DNA of 41,035 nt from Streptomyces griseoloalbus (GCA_014650015.1 BMUD01000036.1:1-41035); one strand, 5' to 3'; counted from the stretch's first letter, positions 1 to 8,521 are shown. Notes: generated by a model from the sequence alone, not told the origin. Numbers and translations: made by a program.

Positions 1-415
1 GGTCCCCGGGTGATCCGGTATCAGGCGGGACTCGTGATGCGCACCAGATCACCCCACAGTGCGATGTGATGTACCAGGCCCAGAGCCACAGGCCACGCGT
101 GTAGCCGTCGACCAGGCCCGCCCAGCTGTAGGCGAACGCCCAGAGCGCCGGCGGGGCGGACGCGGTGACGAACCCCCAGCCGTCTCTGCCGAACCTCGCC
201 CAGGCGCAGCAGAACGTCACCGTGCCGCAGATGATCCACACCCATGCCCAGCAGCGCAGCGGTGCGAAGTGGACCAGCAGCTCCAGGCCGCCGACCGCTG
301 TGGGCGGGGTGAAGATGAACGAGGCGCCGAGGCAGACCTTGCCGACGCCCATGAAGACGAGGAAGGGCCCGCGGCGGCCCAGACGTCGGGTGTGCCGCCG
401 GGCCGCCGCACGCAT
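1..415 (-). CDS. Small multi-pass membrane protein, downstream of holin (3' end outside window)
   Basis: The reading frame opens at ATG 415 and stays open to the window edge, so at least 138 residues are visible and the C-terminus is missing. It has an Arg-rich N-terminus (RAAARRHTRRLGRR) followed by about four hydrophobic stretches rich in Trp, Cys and Phe, near residues 17-36, 55-70, 90-105 and 112-128. That suggests an integral membrane protein with a positive-inside start. The start overlaps the holin stop by one base (TGATG), so the two are translationally coupled and it belongs to the lysis end of the late operon. I recognise no family. A second holin, a spanin-like accessory or a superinfection-exclusion protein are all possible, but this is inference from position and topology only. 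Confidence 0.6.
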   Translation of the reverse strand, partial: MRAAARRHTRRLGRRGPFLVFMGVGKVCLGASFIFTPPTAVGGLELLVHFAPLRCWAWVWIICGTVTFCCAWARFGRDGWGFVTASAPPALWAFAYSWAGLVDGYTRGLWLWAWYITSHCGVIWCASRVPPDTGSPGD

Positions 416-681
416 CAGACGCTCGGCGCGGTCGAAGCGCTGTTCTTCGGGCCGATCAGGCGGGCCGCGATGCCCTTGACCAGGGTCACGACGGCGGCCA
501 GTCCGGCGGTGCCGACGCCCTCCCAGAAGGACACGCTGAGCATGTCTGCCGGGCCTGCGGCGAGGGCGACCGCGCCAGCCGCGCCGAGGAACGTCCAGAT
601 GATTCGCTCGATCAGGTCGACCGCGTAGGTGCGTCCGGTCTTCACGACGGTCTCGGCGTCGGGCAGATGCAGTTGGGACAT
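415..681 (-). CDS. Phage holin (r1t-like)
   Basis: An 88-residue protein starting MSQLHLPD. It has a short N-terminal amphipathic part, then two hydrophobic segments (about residues 29-44 and 53-72) separated by a short polar turn, and a charged, Ser-rich tail. This size and topology match class II holins such as the phage r1t family, which form membrane lesions that release the endolysin at the end of the lytic cycle. It lies two bases downstream of the amidase gene and is coupled to the next membrane-protein gene by a TGATG overlap. The endolysin-holin order fits a lysis cassette. The holin role rests on topology and context, not on a catalytic motif. Confidence 0.8.
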   Translation of the reverse strand: MSQLHLPDAETVVKTGRTYAVDLIERIIWTFLGAAGAVALAAGPADMLSVSFWEGVGTAGLAAVVTLVKGIAARLIGPKNSASTAPSV

Positions 682-683
682 GG

Positions 684-1478
684 TCAGGCTCCCTTCGTGA
701 CGGCCGCGCGCAGCTGCGCGACCTCGGTGCGGAGCGCCTCCATCTGGCGGAGGAGCTCTTCGGTGTTCTCGCGGGCGCGGCGGACGTGGCCGTAGCCCGA
801 GCCGAGCGCCACACTGACCGCGATCTTCTTGTCCGACAGGCCCTTGTCCTCGGGCCAGGTCTCGGGCACCCAGTCGGGCAGGGGCACCTGGTCGGTGAGC
901 TTCATGCCGGTTTCCTTCGGGGATGTCGGGGCCGGTGCCGGTGTGTTGGTGCCCTTGGCGCGGGCGACAATCCCGGGGAACACCACCTCCCGGAACTGGC
1001 GGATGCGGGCCTTGCCGGGGCACGCCGTGCCGCTGGTCGACCACTCCCGGAACTGGCTGTGGTAGCCGAACCCGGGGTCGCTGTGGCTGCGGCAGATCCG
1101 CAGCGGGATGTCGTGCCGCTCGTGGAGCCATACGCCGAGCTGGACCAGCTGCTCGATCTGCTCGGGCGTCCACTCGTCGGTGGCCGACGTGTTGGACGCC
1201 GTCTCGATGGACACCGCGCCGGTGCCGTCCGGCCGTCGGTTCGCGCCGGCGTTGGCGTCCGCGCGGGTCTCGGTGCCGATGTACTGGCCAATCGACCCGT
1301 CGTAGTCGAGGCCGAAGTGCGACTCGAGGTTGGTGCTGTCGCGCCAGTAGGCGTAGATCCGCTTCTCGTCCCACGGTGCAACCACCGAGTGGACGATGAA
1401 CTGCGTGGGCCGGATCGCCGCCTGGGCGTCCGACTCCGGCTGCAGCTCCATGCGGGTGGCGCCGGGATACCAGGCCAT
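684..1478 (-). CDS. Endolysin, N-acetylmuramoyl-L-alanine amidase
   Basis: A 264-residue peptidoglycan hydrolase of the amidase_2/PGRP type, which cuts the bond between MurNAc and L-Ala. The T7-lysozyme-like zinc ligands are visible: His30 in FIVHS, His140 in GFGYHSQF and Cys153 in ACPGKAR. Residues 1-175 form the catalytic domain. A Pro/Thr linker (about 176-190) leads to a C-terminal part with a helical, coiled-coil-like end (RENTEELLRQMEALRTEV). There is no signal peptide, so release should depend on the adjacent holin. The start at 1478 has the SD CTGGAGG just upstream and follows a hairpin with a short T run (1498-1525). The C-terminal helix may serve binding or oligomerisation; I recognise no named wall-binding repeat. 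Confidence 0.9.
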   Translation of the reverse strand: MAWYPGATRMELQPESDAQAAIRPTQFIVHSVVAPWDEKRIYAYWRDSTNLESHFGLDYDGSIGQYIGTETRADANAGANRRPDGTGAVSIETASNTSATDEWTPEQIEQLVQLGVWLHERHDIPLRICRSHSDPGFGYHSQFREWSTSGTACPGKARIRQFREVVFPGIVARAKGTNTPAPAPTSPKETGMKLTDQVPLPDWVPETWPEDKGLSDKKIAVSVALGSGYGHVRRARENTEELLRQMEALRTEVAQLRAAVTKGA

Positions 1479-1488
1479 GGGGCCTCCA

Positions 1489-1525
1489 GGGCATGAGAAA
1501 CGCCCCGGCCGGGCGGCGCGGGGCG
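1489..1525 (-). terminator. Hairpin with T-run in front of the endolysin gene
   Basis: On the minus strand a 7-bp GC stem (CGCCCCG/CGGGGCG, 1501-1525) with an 11-nt loop is followed by TTTCTC. It lies between the stop of the 81-aa gene (1543) and the endolysin start, so it could act as a leaky terminator setting the level of lysis genes. The hairpin's right arm plus the flanking CATGCCC recur almost exactly in front of the tail tube gene (8948-8971). Confidence 0.5.
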
Positions 1526-1542
1526 TGCGAAGAGGGGTGGGG

Positions 1543-1788
1543 CTACTTGGTGGGTGTGATCGGTTCCAAGTAGGAGTACGTCCGGGTCGCGTTGTTCACC
1601 CGGAAATCCGGGGAGTTCGCGAGCAGGTCGATGAACGCCTGGACGATGGGGGCCACTCCCGGGTCGTCGGGGTTGTCGGTCGTGGCGATCACGTCGAACT
1701 GGACGCCGTAGTCGCCGAGCGTCGCTTGGCTGGTCGCGGTGACCTTCCACTGGCTGGCGGTCGGGCCCTGCGGGGTACCCAGGGGCAT
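1543..1788 (-). CDS. Hypothetical late phage protein, 81 aa
   Basis: An 81-residue soluble protein (MPLGTPQGPTASQW...) with a strong SD (AAGGAG) six bases before ATG 1788. It contains alternating beta-type segments (YGVQFDVIAT) followed by a helical stretch (IVQAFIDLLANSPDFRV). I recognise no family. It lies between the tail-tip genes and the lysis cassette on the same strand, so it is probably a minor tail or tail-fibre accessory component. It is the last gene before a terminator-like hairpin. No catalytic motif is visible. Confidence 0.65.
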   Translation of the reverse strand: MPLGTPQGPTASQWKVTATSQATLGDYGVQFDVIATTDNPDDPGVAPIVQAFIDLLANSPDFRVNNATRTYSYLEPITPTK

Positions 1789-1816
1789 GTGATTCTCCTT
1801 GCTGCTACAGGTGGGA

Positions 1817-2212
1817 TCAGGCGTTGCCGCTGACCCAGGTGGCCATAAAGCTCACGTTGTTGCCGCCGCTGATCGTGGCGTTCGGGCTCAGGGTTTTCAG
1901 CATGCAGGTGCCGTCCGGGGCGATGGAGACGGAGCCGTCCGCCACACCGCTCCGGTCGAACGAGGTGACGAGGGTGGCCAGCGGCCGCCAGCCGGCTGGG
2001 AGGGTGCCGCACAGGGTGTCGCCGATGTTCCCGGCGGTGGAGGAGGTGATCGCCGACGCCCCGGTGTAGGTCATGACCAGCACCACCGTGGTCATCCCGG
2101 ACACCTTGTACCCCTGGAACGAACCCACGCTCCAGTTGGTGGGCGCCACTACGCCCGAGGACGTCTGCGCCTCGATCGTATGGTCCATGAGCCGGTCCGC
2201 GGTGATTCGCAT
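1817..2212 (-). CDS. Putative phage tail/fibre protein, 131 aa
   Basis: A 131-residue Gly/Ser/Thr-rich protein with the beta-rich composition of phage adhesin or tail-spike domains and no membrane segment. The start is uncertain. ATG 2212 has no well-placed SD, whereas a perfect GGAGG (2240-2244) lies six bases before an in-frame ATC at 2233. That start would add ITLWLAG and give LWLAGMRITADRLMD, which resembles the N-terminus I associate with small actinophage tail proteins (LxAGxxITAxxL). It follows the large tail-tip gene directly. A role as a secondary receptor-binding or tail-tip protein is inferred from composition and position. Confidence 0.6.
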   Translation of the reverse strand: MRITADRLMDHTIEAQTSSGVVAPTNWSVGSFQGYKVSGMTTVVLVMTYTGASAITSSTAGNIGDTLCGTLPAGWRPLATLVTSFDRSGVADGSVSIAPDGTCMLKTLSPNATISGGNNVSFMATWVSGNA

Positions 2213-2243
2213 TCCGGCGAGCCAGAGAGTGATGACGCACCTC

Positions 2244-5200
2244 CTACATCGCGACGTAGACGGGGGACGCCAGGCGGATGTCCTGGCCCGGCGCGTGGGA
2301 CTTCACGACGCCGTTGATGGAGCGGGTCACGGTGAACGTCTGCGGCGACGTCGTGCCGGTGATCCGGGTGACGCGCATGACCTCGCCCCCGGTGCGCACG
2401 TCGAACGGCAGATCCTGCGGGTACTCGCCCGGCGACGCGCTCACCTCCAGGCCCGACCACCGGACGGTGACCGGCAGGGTGTTGGTGTTGTCGGACGACA
2501 GGATCGTGCGCATGCCGATCTGCCCGGCCGCCGCCAGCGACGTGTCGGTGGCCGTGACGTGCCAGGCGTCCGGCTCGGTCCGCCCGTCGGCCCAGATCCG
2601 GGCGCGCAGCGTGCTGCCCGTACCCTGCCACCGCACCCGTACCGGCACCCCGGCCTGGTGGGTCAGCGTCGACGTGTAGGACGCCAGCTGCGTCTCGGTG
2701 CCTGCCACCCGTTTACGCAGGGACAGCGTGATCGTCCCACCCGGGGCGAACTGCACCCGCGCCAGGTAGGTGTTGGACGCGTCCTGGTAGCGGGCTGCCA
2801 GGGCCGGGAACATGCTGCCCCCGGAGGCGACGGCGCTGGTGGCGAGGCTCACCGCCTGGTCCCAGTTCGCACCCGGGGCGGGCAGCAGGCAGTAGCGGGA
2901 CACGTTGAGGGTTCCGACGGCCACGGCGCCGGCGCCGGGGGAGACCGAGTAGTCGCCGCTGGAGCCGCCGTCCGTCGTCCACGCCTGCCCGGCGTCCGTC
3001 GTCCCCCAGCCGCCGGCCACGGTCCGCTGGAACGCGTCGCTGATCGTGGGCGCGCTGCCGGTGACCCAGCGGACGCCGGTCGAGGTCACGGACAGGGTGG
3101 TGTCGTCCGCGTCCACGGCTACGGCTACGGCCAGGGTGCTGCCGCCGGTGTCCGCGCGCCCGTGGGTGTCGGAGCCGACAATGCCGGCCGTCCACGGCTC
3201 GCCGGGCACGCAGTTGAACGTGATCAGCCAGCCGTCCGGCCCGGCTTCCTCGCTGTACCCGGCCACCAGCACATCGACGTCGTCCGGCCCGTGGTCCGGC
3301 GGCAGGTTCGTCAGCCGGATCGTGTCCCCGACGTCGATCCGCAGGATGTCATCGATGTGTTGGTAGACCCGCTCGTTCGCGAGGTTGAGGGTGAGGCGGG
3401 TGTACCGAACCCCGTTGTACGTGCCGAGGTGCAGCCGCATACCGGCGACCTGCGCGGCCTGGGCGTCCGTGGCCAGGCTGTAGGTGTACGAGGTGTCATA
3501 GCGGCCTACCCCTCCGTCCTCCGGGGCCAGGACGGACAGCTCCCCTTCCTCGAGGACCTGCCGTGCCGGGACCGACCCGAACTCGCGGCTCACCGATACG
3601 TCGTTCTCAGTGAGCTTGTCGTCGTCGACCGGGCGGAACGGCGGGCTGATGAGGCCGGCGGAGTAGTCCAGGGTGAGGGCGGGCGACTGATTCCACAGCG
3701 TGCTGCCGCCACGGTGGACCACCTCGACAGCGTCACGGCGGTCCAGGAGGTAACCGAAGTTCGTGGCCGAGGCCTCGTTCAGCAGCTCCAGCAGCTTCTT
3801 CTGCCCCTGGATACCGAGGGGCTGCTGGTACTCCGACTCGCCCGCCACGGAGGCCGTGTAACCCGCCTCCGTGGCCAGCCGCTCGATGCGCTCCCCGGCC
3901 AGCTCGCCCTGGAACCCCATGTACGCGTCGTACATCTGGGCCGCGCTGGGCCCGTTGGCGTCCCAGTAGGTGATGTACCCCACCGACCGGTCGGACATGG
4001 TGGTGCCCTCGATCGAGGCGAACCCCCAGCCGAACAAGATCTCACGGGCTGCCTTGAACGTAATGCCGGCGATGGTGCCGCTGCCCGCGGGCTGCCCGTC
4101 CACGTAGATGAGCCACTCGGTCAGGCCGCCCGAAGGGTCGATCGTCAGCCGCAGGTGGTGCGGCTCCTCGTCGTAGATGCCCACGGCGTCGATGTTCGCC
4201 AGCAGGCCGGAGCTGGACGTGGAATCGCCGTAGGACTGCCGGACAACAGTGAGTCGGTCCAGGCTGCCGGTGAAAATGATCTGGACGGAATTTTGCTCGT
4301 CGCCGTCCGTACCGGCCCCGAAGTCGCTGGTGGTCCACTGTCCGGAGGACGGGATGCCGCCGCCGGACAGGAACAGGTCCACCGACCAACCGCCCGCCGC
4401 GGACGGAGCGTTCGGCAGGCCGCCGCGCAGGTGCCCGGTCGTCTCCGCCTTCACCGCCAGCACCGGTTCGATCCAGTCGGCGAGGCTGCCCTTCTGCCAG
4501 TCGGCGGCCGTGTCCTCACCGATCAGGATCTCCTGCTGCATGTCCTGCCCGCCCACCAGGGACTTGGCGGCCGTGGTGCGGGGCCCGTCCGTGAGCGGCC
4601 AGCACTCGATCGGCCCCTCGGCCTTGATGTACCGCAGCAGCGCGCTGTCCTGGGGGCGGTTGCCGGCGTCCATCCGGCGCGTGAGCCCGGACGGGTTGAT
4701 GCTGACGTAGTTGTCGTTGCCGGACAGGTCGCGGGTGGGCGGCCAGGCGGGCACCTCCCCGGCCATGCGGATATGGCGGTTGGTCAGGACCGAGGTGCCG
4801 CCCCGGGACCAGGTCAGCCCGGTGGCGTCCACGAACGTAGTGCCGCCCGGCGTGGCGGACGTGGTGGACATGTCGACCTTGACGGTGCCGCTGTCGCGCA
4901 GCTGCAGGGCGTAGGCCTTGCCGCGCATCCGGTTCAGGGAGCCGCCGCCCGGAGTCTGGTTGAAGTTGAAGCCGGCCCCGAGCTCCATGTACGCGCTGCC
5001 TGCGAACACTGAGGTGGTGCCGGTGCCGACGATCGGGTCGCCGAGCAGATGCCATTCCTCGTCGTCCACGGTGCGGCCGGTCCAGAAGCGCAGCTCGTAG
5101 CCGCCCGACCCGTTGTTGATGTCCAGGGTGACCCGCAGCGCCATGCGCTGGCCGTTGTAGCCGCGGACCGGCTCGGTGGCGGCCCGGTCGATGCGGCCGG

Positions 5201-5696
5201 CCAGCAGACCGGTCGGGGACCACATGAACGTCAGGGTGCCGTTCAGGATCTCCAGCGCCCACGAGCGCTGGTCGCCGGTGGACTGGTAGCGCAGCGCCAG
5301 CATCTGCGACTCCGACCAGTCCTCCAGCGCCACGTCCAGGCGCAGGTCGAAGTCCCCGGTGACGTCCAGGGCCGGGGCGTCATTGACGAACAGGGAGCTG
5401 TAGGTCAGGCCACCGGGCAGTTCGGCCCACGGCGAGCCAACGGTGTACCCCCAGCGGAACGGCGTATTGCGGCCGATCAGCCCGTACAGCGGACTGGCAG
5501 GGTTGCGGGGCGCGTACCGGTTGTCACGGCTTTCCAGGTCGCAGCTGCAGGCGGTCGGCTCCGCTGTGGACGACGACTCCGACGACAGCCCGCGGGTGAC
5601 GGTGACGGGCGTCCTCTGAAGCAGATCGCCCGTGATGCTGTTCCAGGCGCCGCTGTAGTACAGCTCAGCCCACATGGGCGGCGGCAGGCTCGGCAT
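2244..5696 (-). CDS. Large minor tail / tail-tip protein with LamG-like and inserted carbohydrate-binding-like domains
   Basis: An 1150-residue protein, the largest in the prophage, directly downstream of the tape measure gene (3-bp gap, SD GGAAGG in the tape-measure end). Residues 1-130 look like a distal-tail-type N-terminus. Residues about 370-580 form a concanavalin/LamG-like beta sandwich (WSVDLFLSGGG..., LTEWLIYVDGQPAG). Residues about 590-870 resemble the tail-associated part of siphovirus tips (VGDTIRLTNLPPDHG). A final beta domain is split by a stretch of about 210 residues (880-1090; starts GSAPTISDAFQRTV) before resuming at EYPQDLPFDVRTGG. The protein probably combines baseplate-hub and receptor-binding functions, since no separate long fibre gene is visible. 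The domain assignments are pattern recognition, not database hits. Confidence 0.8.
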   Translation of the reverse strand: MPSLPPPMWAELYYSGAWNSITGDLLQRTPVTVTRGLSSESSSTAEPTACSCDLESRDNRYAPRNPASPLYGLIGRNTPFRWGYTVGSPWAELPGGLTYSSLFVNDAPALDVTGDFDLRLDVALEDWSESQMLALRYQSTGDQRSWALEILNGTLTFMWSPTGLLAGRIDRAATEPVRGYNGQRMALRVTLDINNGSGGYELRFWTGRTVDDEEWHLLGDPIVGTGTTSVFAGSAYMELGAGFNFNQTPGGGSLNRMRGKAYALQLRDSGTVKVDMSTTSATPGGTTFVDATGLTWSRGGTSVLTNRHIRMAGEVPAWPPTRDLSGNDNYVSINPSGLTRRMDAGNRPQDSALLRYIKAEGPIECWPLTDGPRTTAAKSLVGGQDMQQEILIGEDTAADWQKGSLADWIEPVLAVKAETTGHLRGGLPNAPSAAGGWSVDLFLSGGGIPSSGQWTTSDFGAGTDGDEQNSVQIIFTGSLDRLTVVRQSYGDSTSSSGLLANIDAVGIYDEEPHHLRLTIDPSGGLTEWLIYVDGQPAGSGTIAGITFKAAREILFGWGFASIEGTTMSDRSVGYITYWDANGPSAAQMYDAYMGFQGELAGERIERLATEAGYTASVAGESEYQQPLGIQGQKKLLELLNEASATNFGYLLDRRDAVEVVHRGGSTLWNQSPALTLDYSAGLISPPFRPVDDDKLTENDVSVSREFGSVPARQVLEEGELSVLAPEDGGVGRYDTSYTYSLATDAQAAQVAGMRLHLGTYNGVRYTRLTLNLANERVYQHIDDILRIDVGDTIRLTNLPPDHGPDDVDVLVAGYSEEAGPDGWLITFNCVPGEPWTAGIVGSDTHGRADTGGSTLAVAVAVDADDTTLSVTSTGVRWVTGSAPTISDAFQRTVAGGWGTTDAGQAWTTDGGSSGDYSVSPGAGAVAVGTLNVSRYCLLPAPGANWDQAVSLATSAVASGGSMFPALAARYQDASNTYLARVQFAPGGTITLSLRKRVAGTETQLASYTSTLTHQAGVPVRVRWQGTGSTLRARIWADGRTEPDAWHVTATDTSLAAAGQIGMRTILSSDNTNTLPVTVRWSGLEVSASPGEYPQDLPFDVRTGGEVMRVTRITGTTSPQTFTVTRSINGVVKSHAPGQDIRLASPVYVAM

Positions 5697-5699
5697 GGA

Positions 5700-7796
5700 T
5701 CATCCTTCCGCGAACTTGACGACGTCTCCGCCGGCGGTGGTGCGGACGGACTCCTGGAAGAACTCGCGGAAGGCGCGAGACCCGCCGCGCAGTTCCAGCA
5801 CCAGGCGCTTGTCGGCGGGTTCCACGCGGGCCACGGCCGGGGCCGTTGCGCTGAGCAGCGACTCCAGCTTGGACAGCGGGAGCACGGCCTCCTGCTCACC
5901 GCCCTCACCGATCATCGCCAGCGTCGGGCCGGTCGTGATGCCGCCCTCTGCCAGGTACGGAATGTCCGGGGTGTGCAGGGTCACCGTGGGAATGTCGACC
6001 CCCATGAAGCTGCCGCCGCCCAGCGTGAACGAGAGGCTGTTCCACATCCAGATCAGCTGGTTGACGGCGTCCTTGAAGCCCCACACGATGCTGTCCCACA
6101 TGCCCGAGGTGGCACGGCCGATCCGGCCCGGGAGCCCGGCGATGTAGGAGACGACCTCGCCGAGCCAGCCTGCGACCTGACCCGGGATGGCGTCCAGCCA
6201 GGCGACCGCGCCGAGGATGCCGTTGACGGCGCTCTCGGTCTTCTCCTCGACCCAGGCCCAGCCCTGGTCCCATTTCTCGTCGAGCCAGTCGATGCCGTCG
6301 CCGACCTTGCCGGAGATCCAGTCGATCCCCGCACCGACCTTGTCCTGGATCCACCTCCAGGCCGCTTCTGTGGCCGCGCTGAGCTCGTCCCACTTGGCGA
6401 TGATGATCACGATGATGGCGATCAGGGCGACGATGCCGATCACGACCCAGGTCATGGGGCTCGCCCACATGGCGGCGTTGACCGCCCATACGGACAGTGC
6501 GAAGACGGCGAAGGCGGCTGCCAGCAGGAGAACCGCAGGCACCACGACCTTCATCAGTTCCGGGTGCTCGGTCATGAAGTCGCCGACCTTCTCCAGCGCC
6601 GGGGCGAGGGACTCGCCCAGGGTGGTGGAGATCTGCCGCCAGGCCGCATCGAATGTCTGCGCTTCCTCGACAGAGGAGGCTAGGTCCTTCGACGCGCCGG
6701 CCGCCTCGTCGAGGCCGGCCGCTGCGTCAGCGCCGGTGGCCTTCAGGTTCAACAGGGCGTTGCCCATGTCCTCGCCGGGACCACCGAAAAGGGCCGCTTG
6801 CAGGCTCGTCCTCTTGGTCTGGTCCTCGACCCCACGCAGGGCCTCGATCACCATGTCGAAGGCCTCAGTGCCGCGGCCCTCGTTCATCAGATCTTGGATC
6901 TCTCCGACGTCGAGTTTCAGCTCCTTCAGCGGCCCCTTGACCGCTTCGGTGTCGGCCATCAGGAGCGTGAACTCTTTGAGCGCGTCACCCATCTTGTCCA
7001 GCTCGAACGTCGGGCTCTTGGCGGCCTCAGCCAGTAGCCCCATCATCTCCGGGCCGGTGAAGCCCATCTGGTCGAAGAACTCGCCGTACTCGCGGGTGAG
7101 GGTGGGGAGTTCTTCCTGGAGGGCGGGGGGCAGCTTCTGCGCGGTCGCGGTGAGCAGGTCCAGGGCTTCGGTGCCGTTCTTCGCCAGGCCGGTCTTGAGC
7201 AGCGTGCCCATGGCCTGGGTGGCCTCGTTCACGTCGAAGTTGAAGGTGTCCGCGAGCGCGAGCGCGCTCTTGGTCATCTGGGTCAGCTCCTGGTCGGTGG
7301 CCTTGCCCATGCCGCCGATGTTCGCGGTGACCCCGGCCAGGGCCTCGTTCACGCCGCCGATCGAGTCGGAGAACCCGGCCTTGAACACCTCACCGGCGAC
7401 CTCGCCCGCTCGCGCGGACTCCTCGGCGGTGAGCCCGAGTTGGTTCGTCAGCTTGGTGTTCGCGGCCCGCATGTCCATGGCTGACTGCAGGCCTGCCATG
7501 AAAAGGCCGCCCACGGCGACACCGGCCGCGCCTGCGGCGATGCCCCGGAAGGATCCTTCGACGTCTGCGGCCGCCTGCTCCGCCCCTTGGGCGGCCTCGT
7601 TGGCGGACGTGCCGACGCCGTCCAGGGCGGTGGCCGCCTGGTCGGCGGCGTCCGCGATGTCCCGGCCCATCGCGTCGGCCGCGTCCCCCACCCCGGCCAG
7701 GGAGCGTTCGACGTCGTCTGCTGCCCCGTCCGTTCCGGACCTCAGATCGTCGGCGTCGATGCCGATCTCAACGAGCAGTTCATCCAGCGTCGCCAC
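5700..7796 (-). CDS. Tail tape measure protein
   Basis: A 698-residue protein of the TP901/PhageMin_Tail type that sets tail length and helps DNA cross the cell envelope. The Ala/Asp-rich N-terminal helical region (residues 1-80) is followed by the conserved tape-measure core (about 80-380). Next come two or three transmembrane segments (about 415-467), then a Trp-repeat region (about 479-535; WIQDKVGAGIDWISGKVG type) and a Gly-rich C-terminus with YLAEGGITTGPTLAMIGEGG, common in tape measure proteins. At roughly 1.5 angstrom per residue it would specify a tail of about 105 nm. It begins 17 bases before the end of the gpGT frame, the usual order of chaperones then tape measure. Confidence 0.92.
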   Translation of the reverse strand: MATLDELLVEIGIDADDLRSGTDGAADDVERSLAGVGDAADAMGRDIADAADQAATALDGVGTSANEAAQGAEQAAADVEGSFRGIAAGAAGVAVGGLFMAGLQSAMDMRAANTKLTNQLGLTAEESARAGEVAGEVFKAGFSDSIGGVNEALAGVTANIGGMGKATDQELTQMTKSALALADTFNFDVNEATQAMGTLLKTGLAKNGTEALDLLTATAQKLPPALQEELPTLTREYGEFFDQMGFTGPEMMGLLAEAAKSPTFELDKMGDALKEFTLLMADTEAVKGPLKELKLDVGEIQDLMNEGRGTEAFDMVIEALRGVEDQTKRTSLQAALFGGPGEDMGNALLNLKATGADAAAGLDEAAGASKDLASSVEEAQTFDAAWRQISTTLGESLAPALEKVGDFMTEHPELMKVVVPAVLLLAAAFAVFALSVWAVNAAMWASPMTWVVIGIVALIAIIVIIIAKWDELSAATEAAWRWIQDKVGAGIDWISGKVGDGIDWLDEKWDQGWAWVEEKTESAVNGILGAVAWLDAIPGQVAGWLGEVVSYIAGLPGRIGRATSGMWDSIVWGFKDAVNQLIWMWNSLSFTLGGGSFMGVDIPTVTLHTPDIPYLAEGGITTGPTLAMIGEGGEQEAVLPLSKLESLLSATAPAVARVEPADKRLVLELRGGSRAFREFFQESVRTTAGGDVVKFAEG

Positions 7797-8507
7797 TGTC
7801 GCCCCCTCGCGTGAGGTCGGTGCCGCCGAGGCGGCTGTTCAGCGCCCGCGCGGTGGCGAGCATCTCCTGCCAGTCCGCAGCCTGGGACTGGTCCCACTTG
7901 GGGACGAAGTCCTTCGGCACGGACTTGCGGCCCTTGCCGCCGGCGGCGTTGGCGGTGACCGCCGCCCGGATGCCGTGCAGCAGGTCCCCGCGCTCCGGTC
8001 CGAGCGGGCCGGTGATCTGCTCGTAGGCCATCCACTCGGTCAGCTCGTCCGACTGCATGTCGGCGAGCAGGTGCCGCACGGACCGGGCCCCGAGGTGGGC
8101 CGCTAGGCGGAAGTAGAACTGCCGCTCGGGTCGGCTTCGGAGTTTCCCGCCGCGTCCTCGACCGCGTCGTCGCCGAGGCCGGACAGCCGCTTGGCGACCC
8201 GCGCGAGCCGCTCGAGCACGGCGCCGTTCTTCGCCCCGAGAGCCTTGACCTGCTTGTCGGTGACGTACAGCCGCTTGAAGTTCTCGTCGACCAGGCACTT
8301 GGACAGCAGCCGCGCCAGCTGGTCGGTGAGGTCGACCTCCCGCGGCTTGCCGTTGCTGCCGAAGACGAGCATCTGCTTCTGGTAGGCGTTGCGGTCGGTG
8401 CCGGACATGCCGGCCACGCGGACGGTGCCGCCCCACTCGGGGACGTCGACGTCCTCCCATTGGCGGTCGTCGGCGGCTTCGATCTGTTCTGCGGTGAGCA
8501 GTGCCAT
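7780..8507 (-). CDS. Tail assembly chaperone gpGT (-1 frameshift product)
   Basis: The second tail-assembly frame (codons from 8142 to the stop at 7780) has no start of its own and lies in the -1 frame of the gpG gene. A canonical slippery heptamer GGGAAAC sits at 8148-8142 on the minus strand, in the correct phase (G GGA AAC in frame 0, GGG AAA in frame -1). Slippage there gives a 242-residue fusion: gpG residues 1-122, then LRSRPERQFYFRLAAHLG and 120 new residues in all, ending SGDAG. This is the arrangement of lambda gpG/gpGT and most siphoviruses, where both products chaperone the tape measure during tail polymerisation. Coordinates are of the whole fused product. Confidence 0.88.
8103..8507 (-). 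CDS. Tail assembly chaperone gpG
   Basis: A 134-residue protein (MALLTAEQIEAADDRQWEDVDVPEW...), translated without frameshifting, that ends in a disordered Ser/Asp-rich tail (EADPSGSSTSA). The N-terminus resembles actinophage tail assembly chaperones placed between the tail tube and tape measure genes. It coats the tape measure during assembly and is absent from the mature virion in characterised phages. The frameshift site lies 12 codons before its stop, so the short form should be the major product. The next upstream gene (tail tube) ends 15 bases away on the same transcript. Confidence 0.85.
   Translation of the reverse strand: MALLTAEQIEAADDRQWEDVDVPEWGGTVRVAGMSGTDRNAYQKQMLVFGSNGKPREVDLTDQLARLLSKCLVDENFKRLYVTDKQVKALGAKNGAVLERLARVAKRLSGLGDDAVEDAAGNSEADPSGSSTSA
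8142..8148 (-). promoter_or_regulatory. Slippery heptamer GGGAAAC for -1 ribosomal frameshifting
   Basis: On the minus strand the heptamer reads G GGA AAC in the gpG frame and matches the X XXY YYZ rule. The -1 frame downstream stays open for 120 codons, up to 7780. The site is close to the gpG stop (8103), as in other siphoviruses. Confidence 0.88.
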
Positions 8508-8521
8508 GCGCGTATCCCCGT

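Noticed and set aside
1-60. attL in the first bases of the window
   Set aside because: The membrane-protein frame is open to base 1, and no tadA-like sequence is visible, so the left end must lie outside.
2073-5012. Very long plus-strand open frame (979 codons) antisense to the tail-tip gene
   Set aside because: Its product is Arg/Gly/Val-rich without domain pattern. Long open antisense frames are usual in high-GC DNA. The minus-strand gene has clear motifs and an SD.
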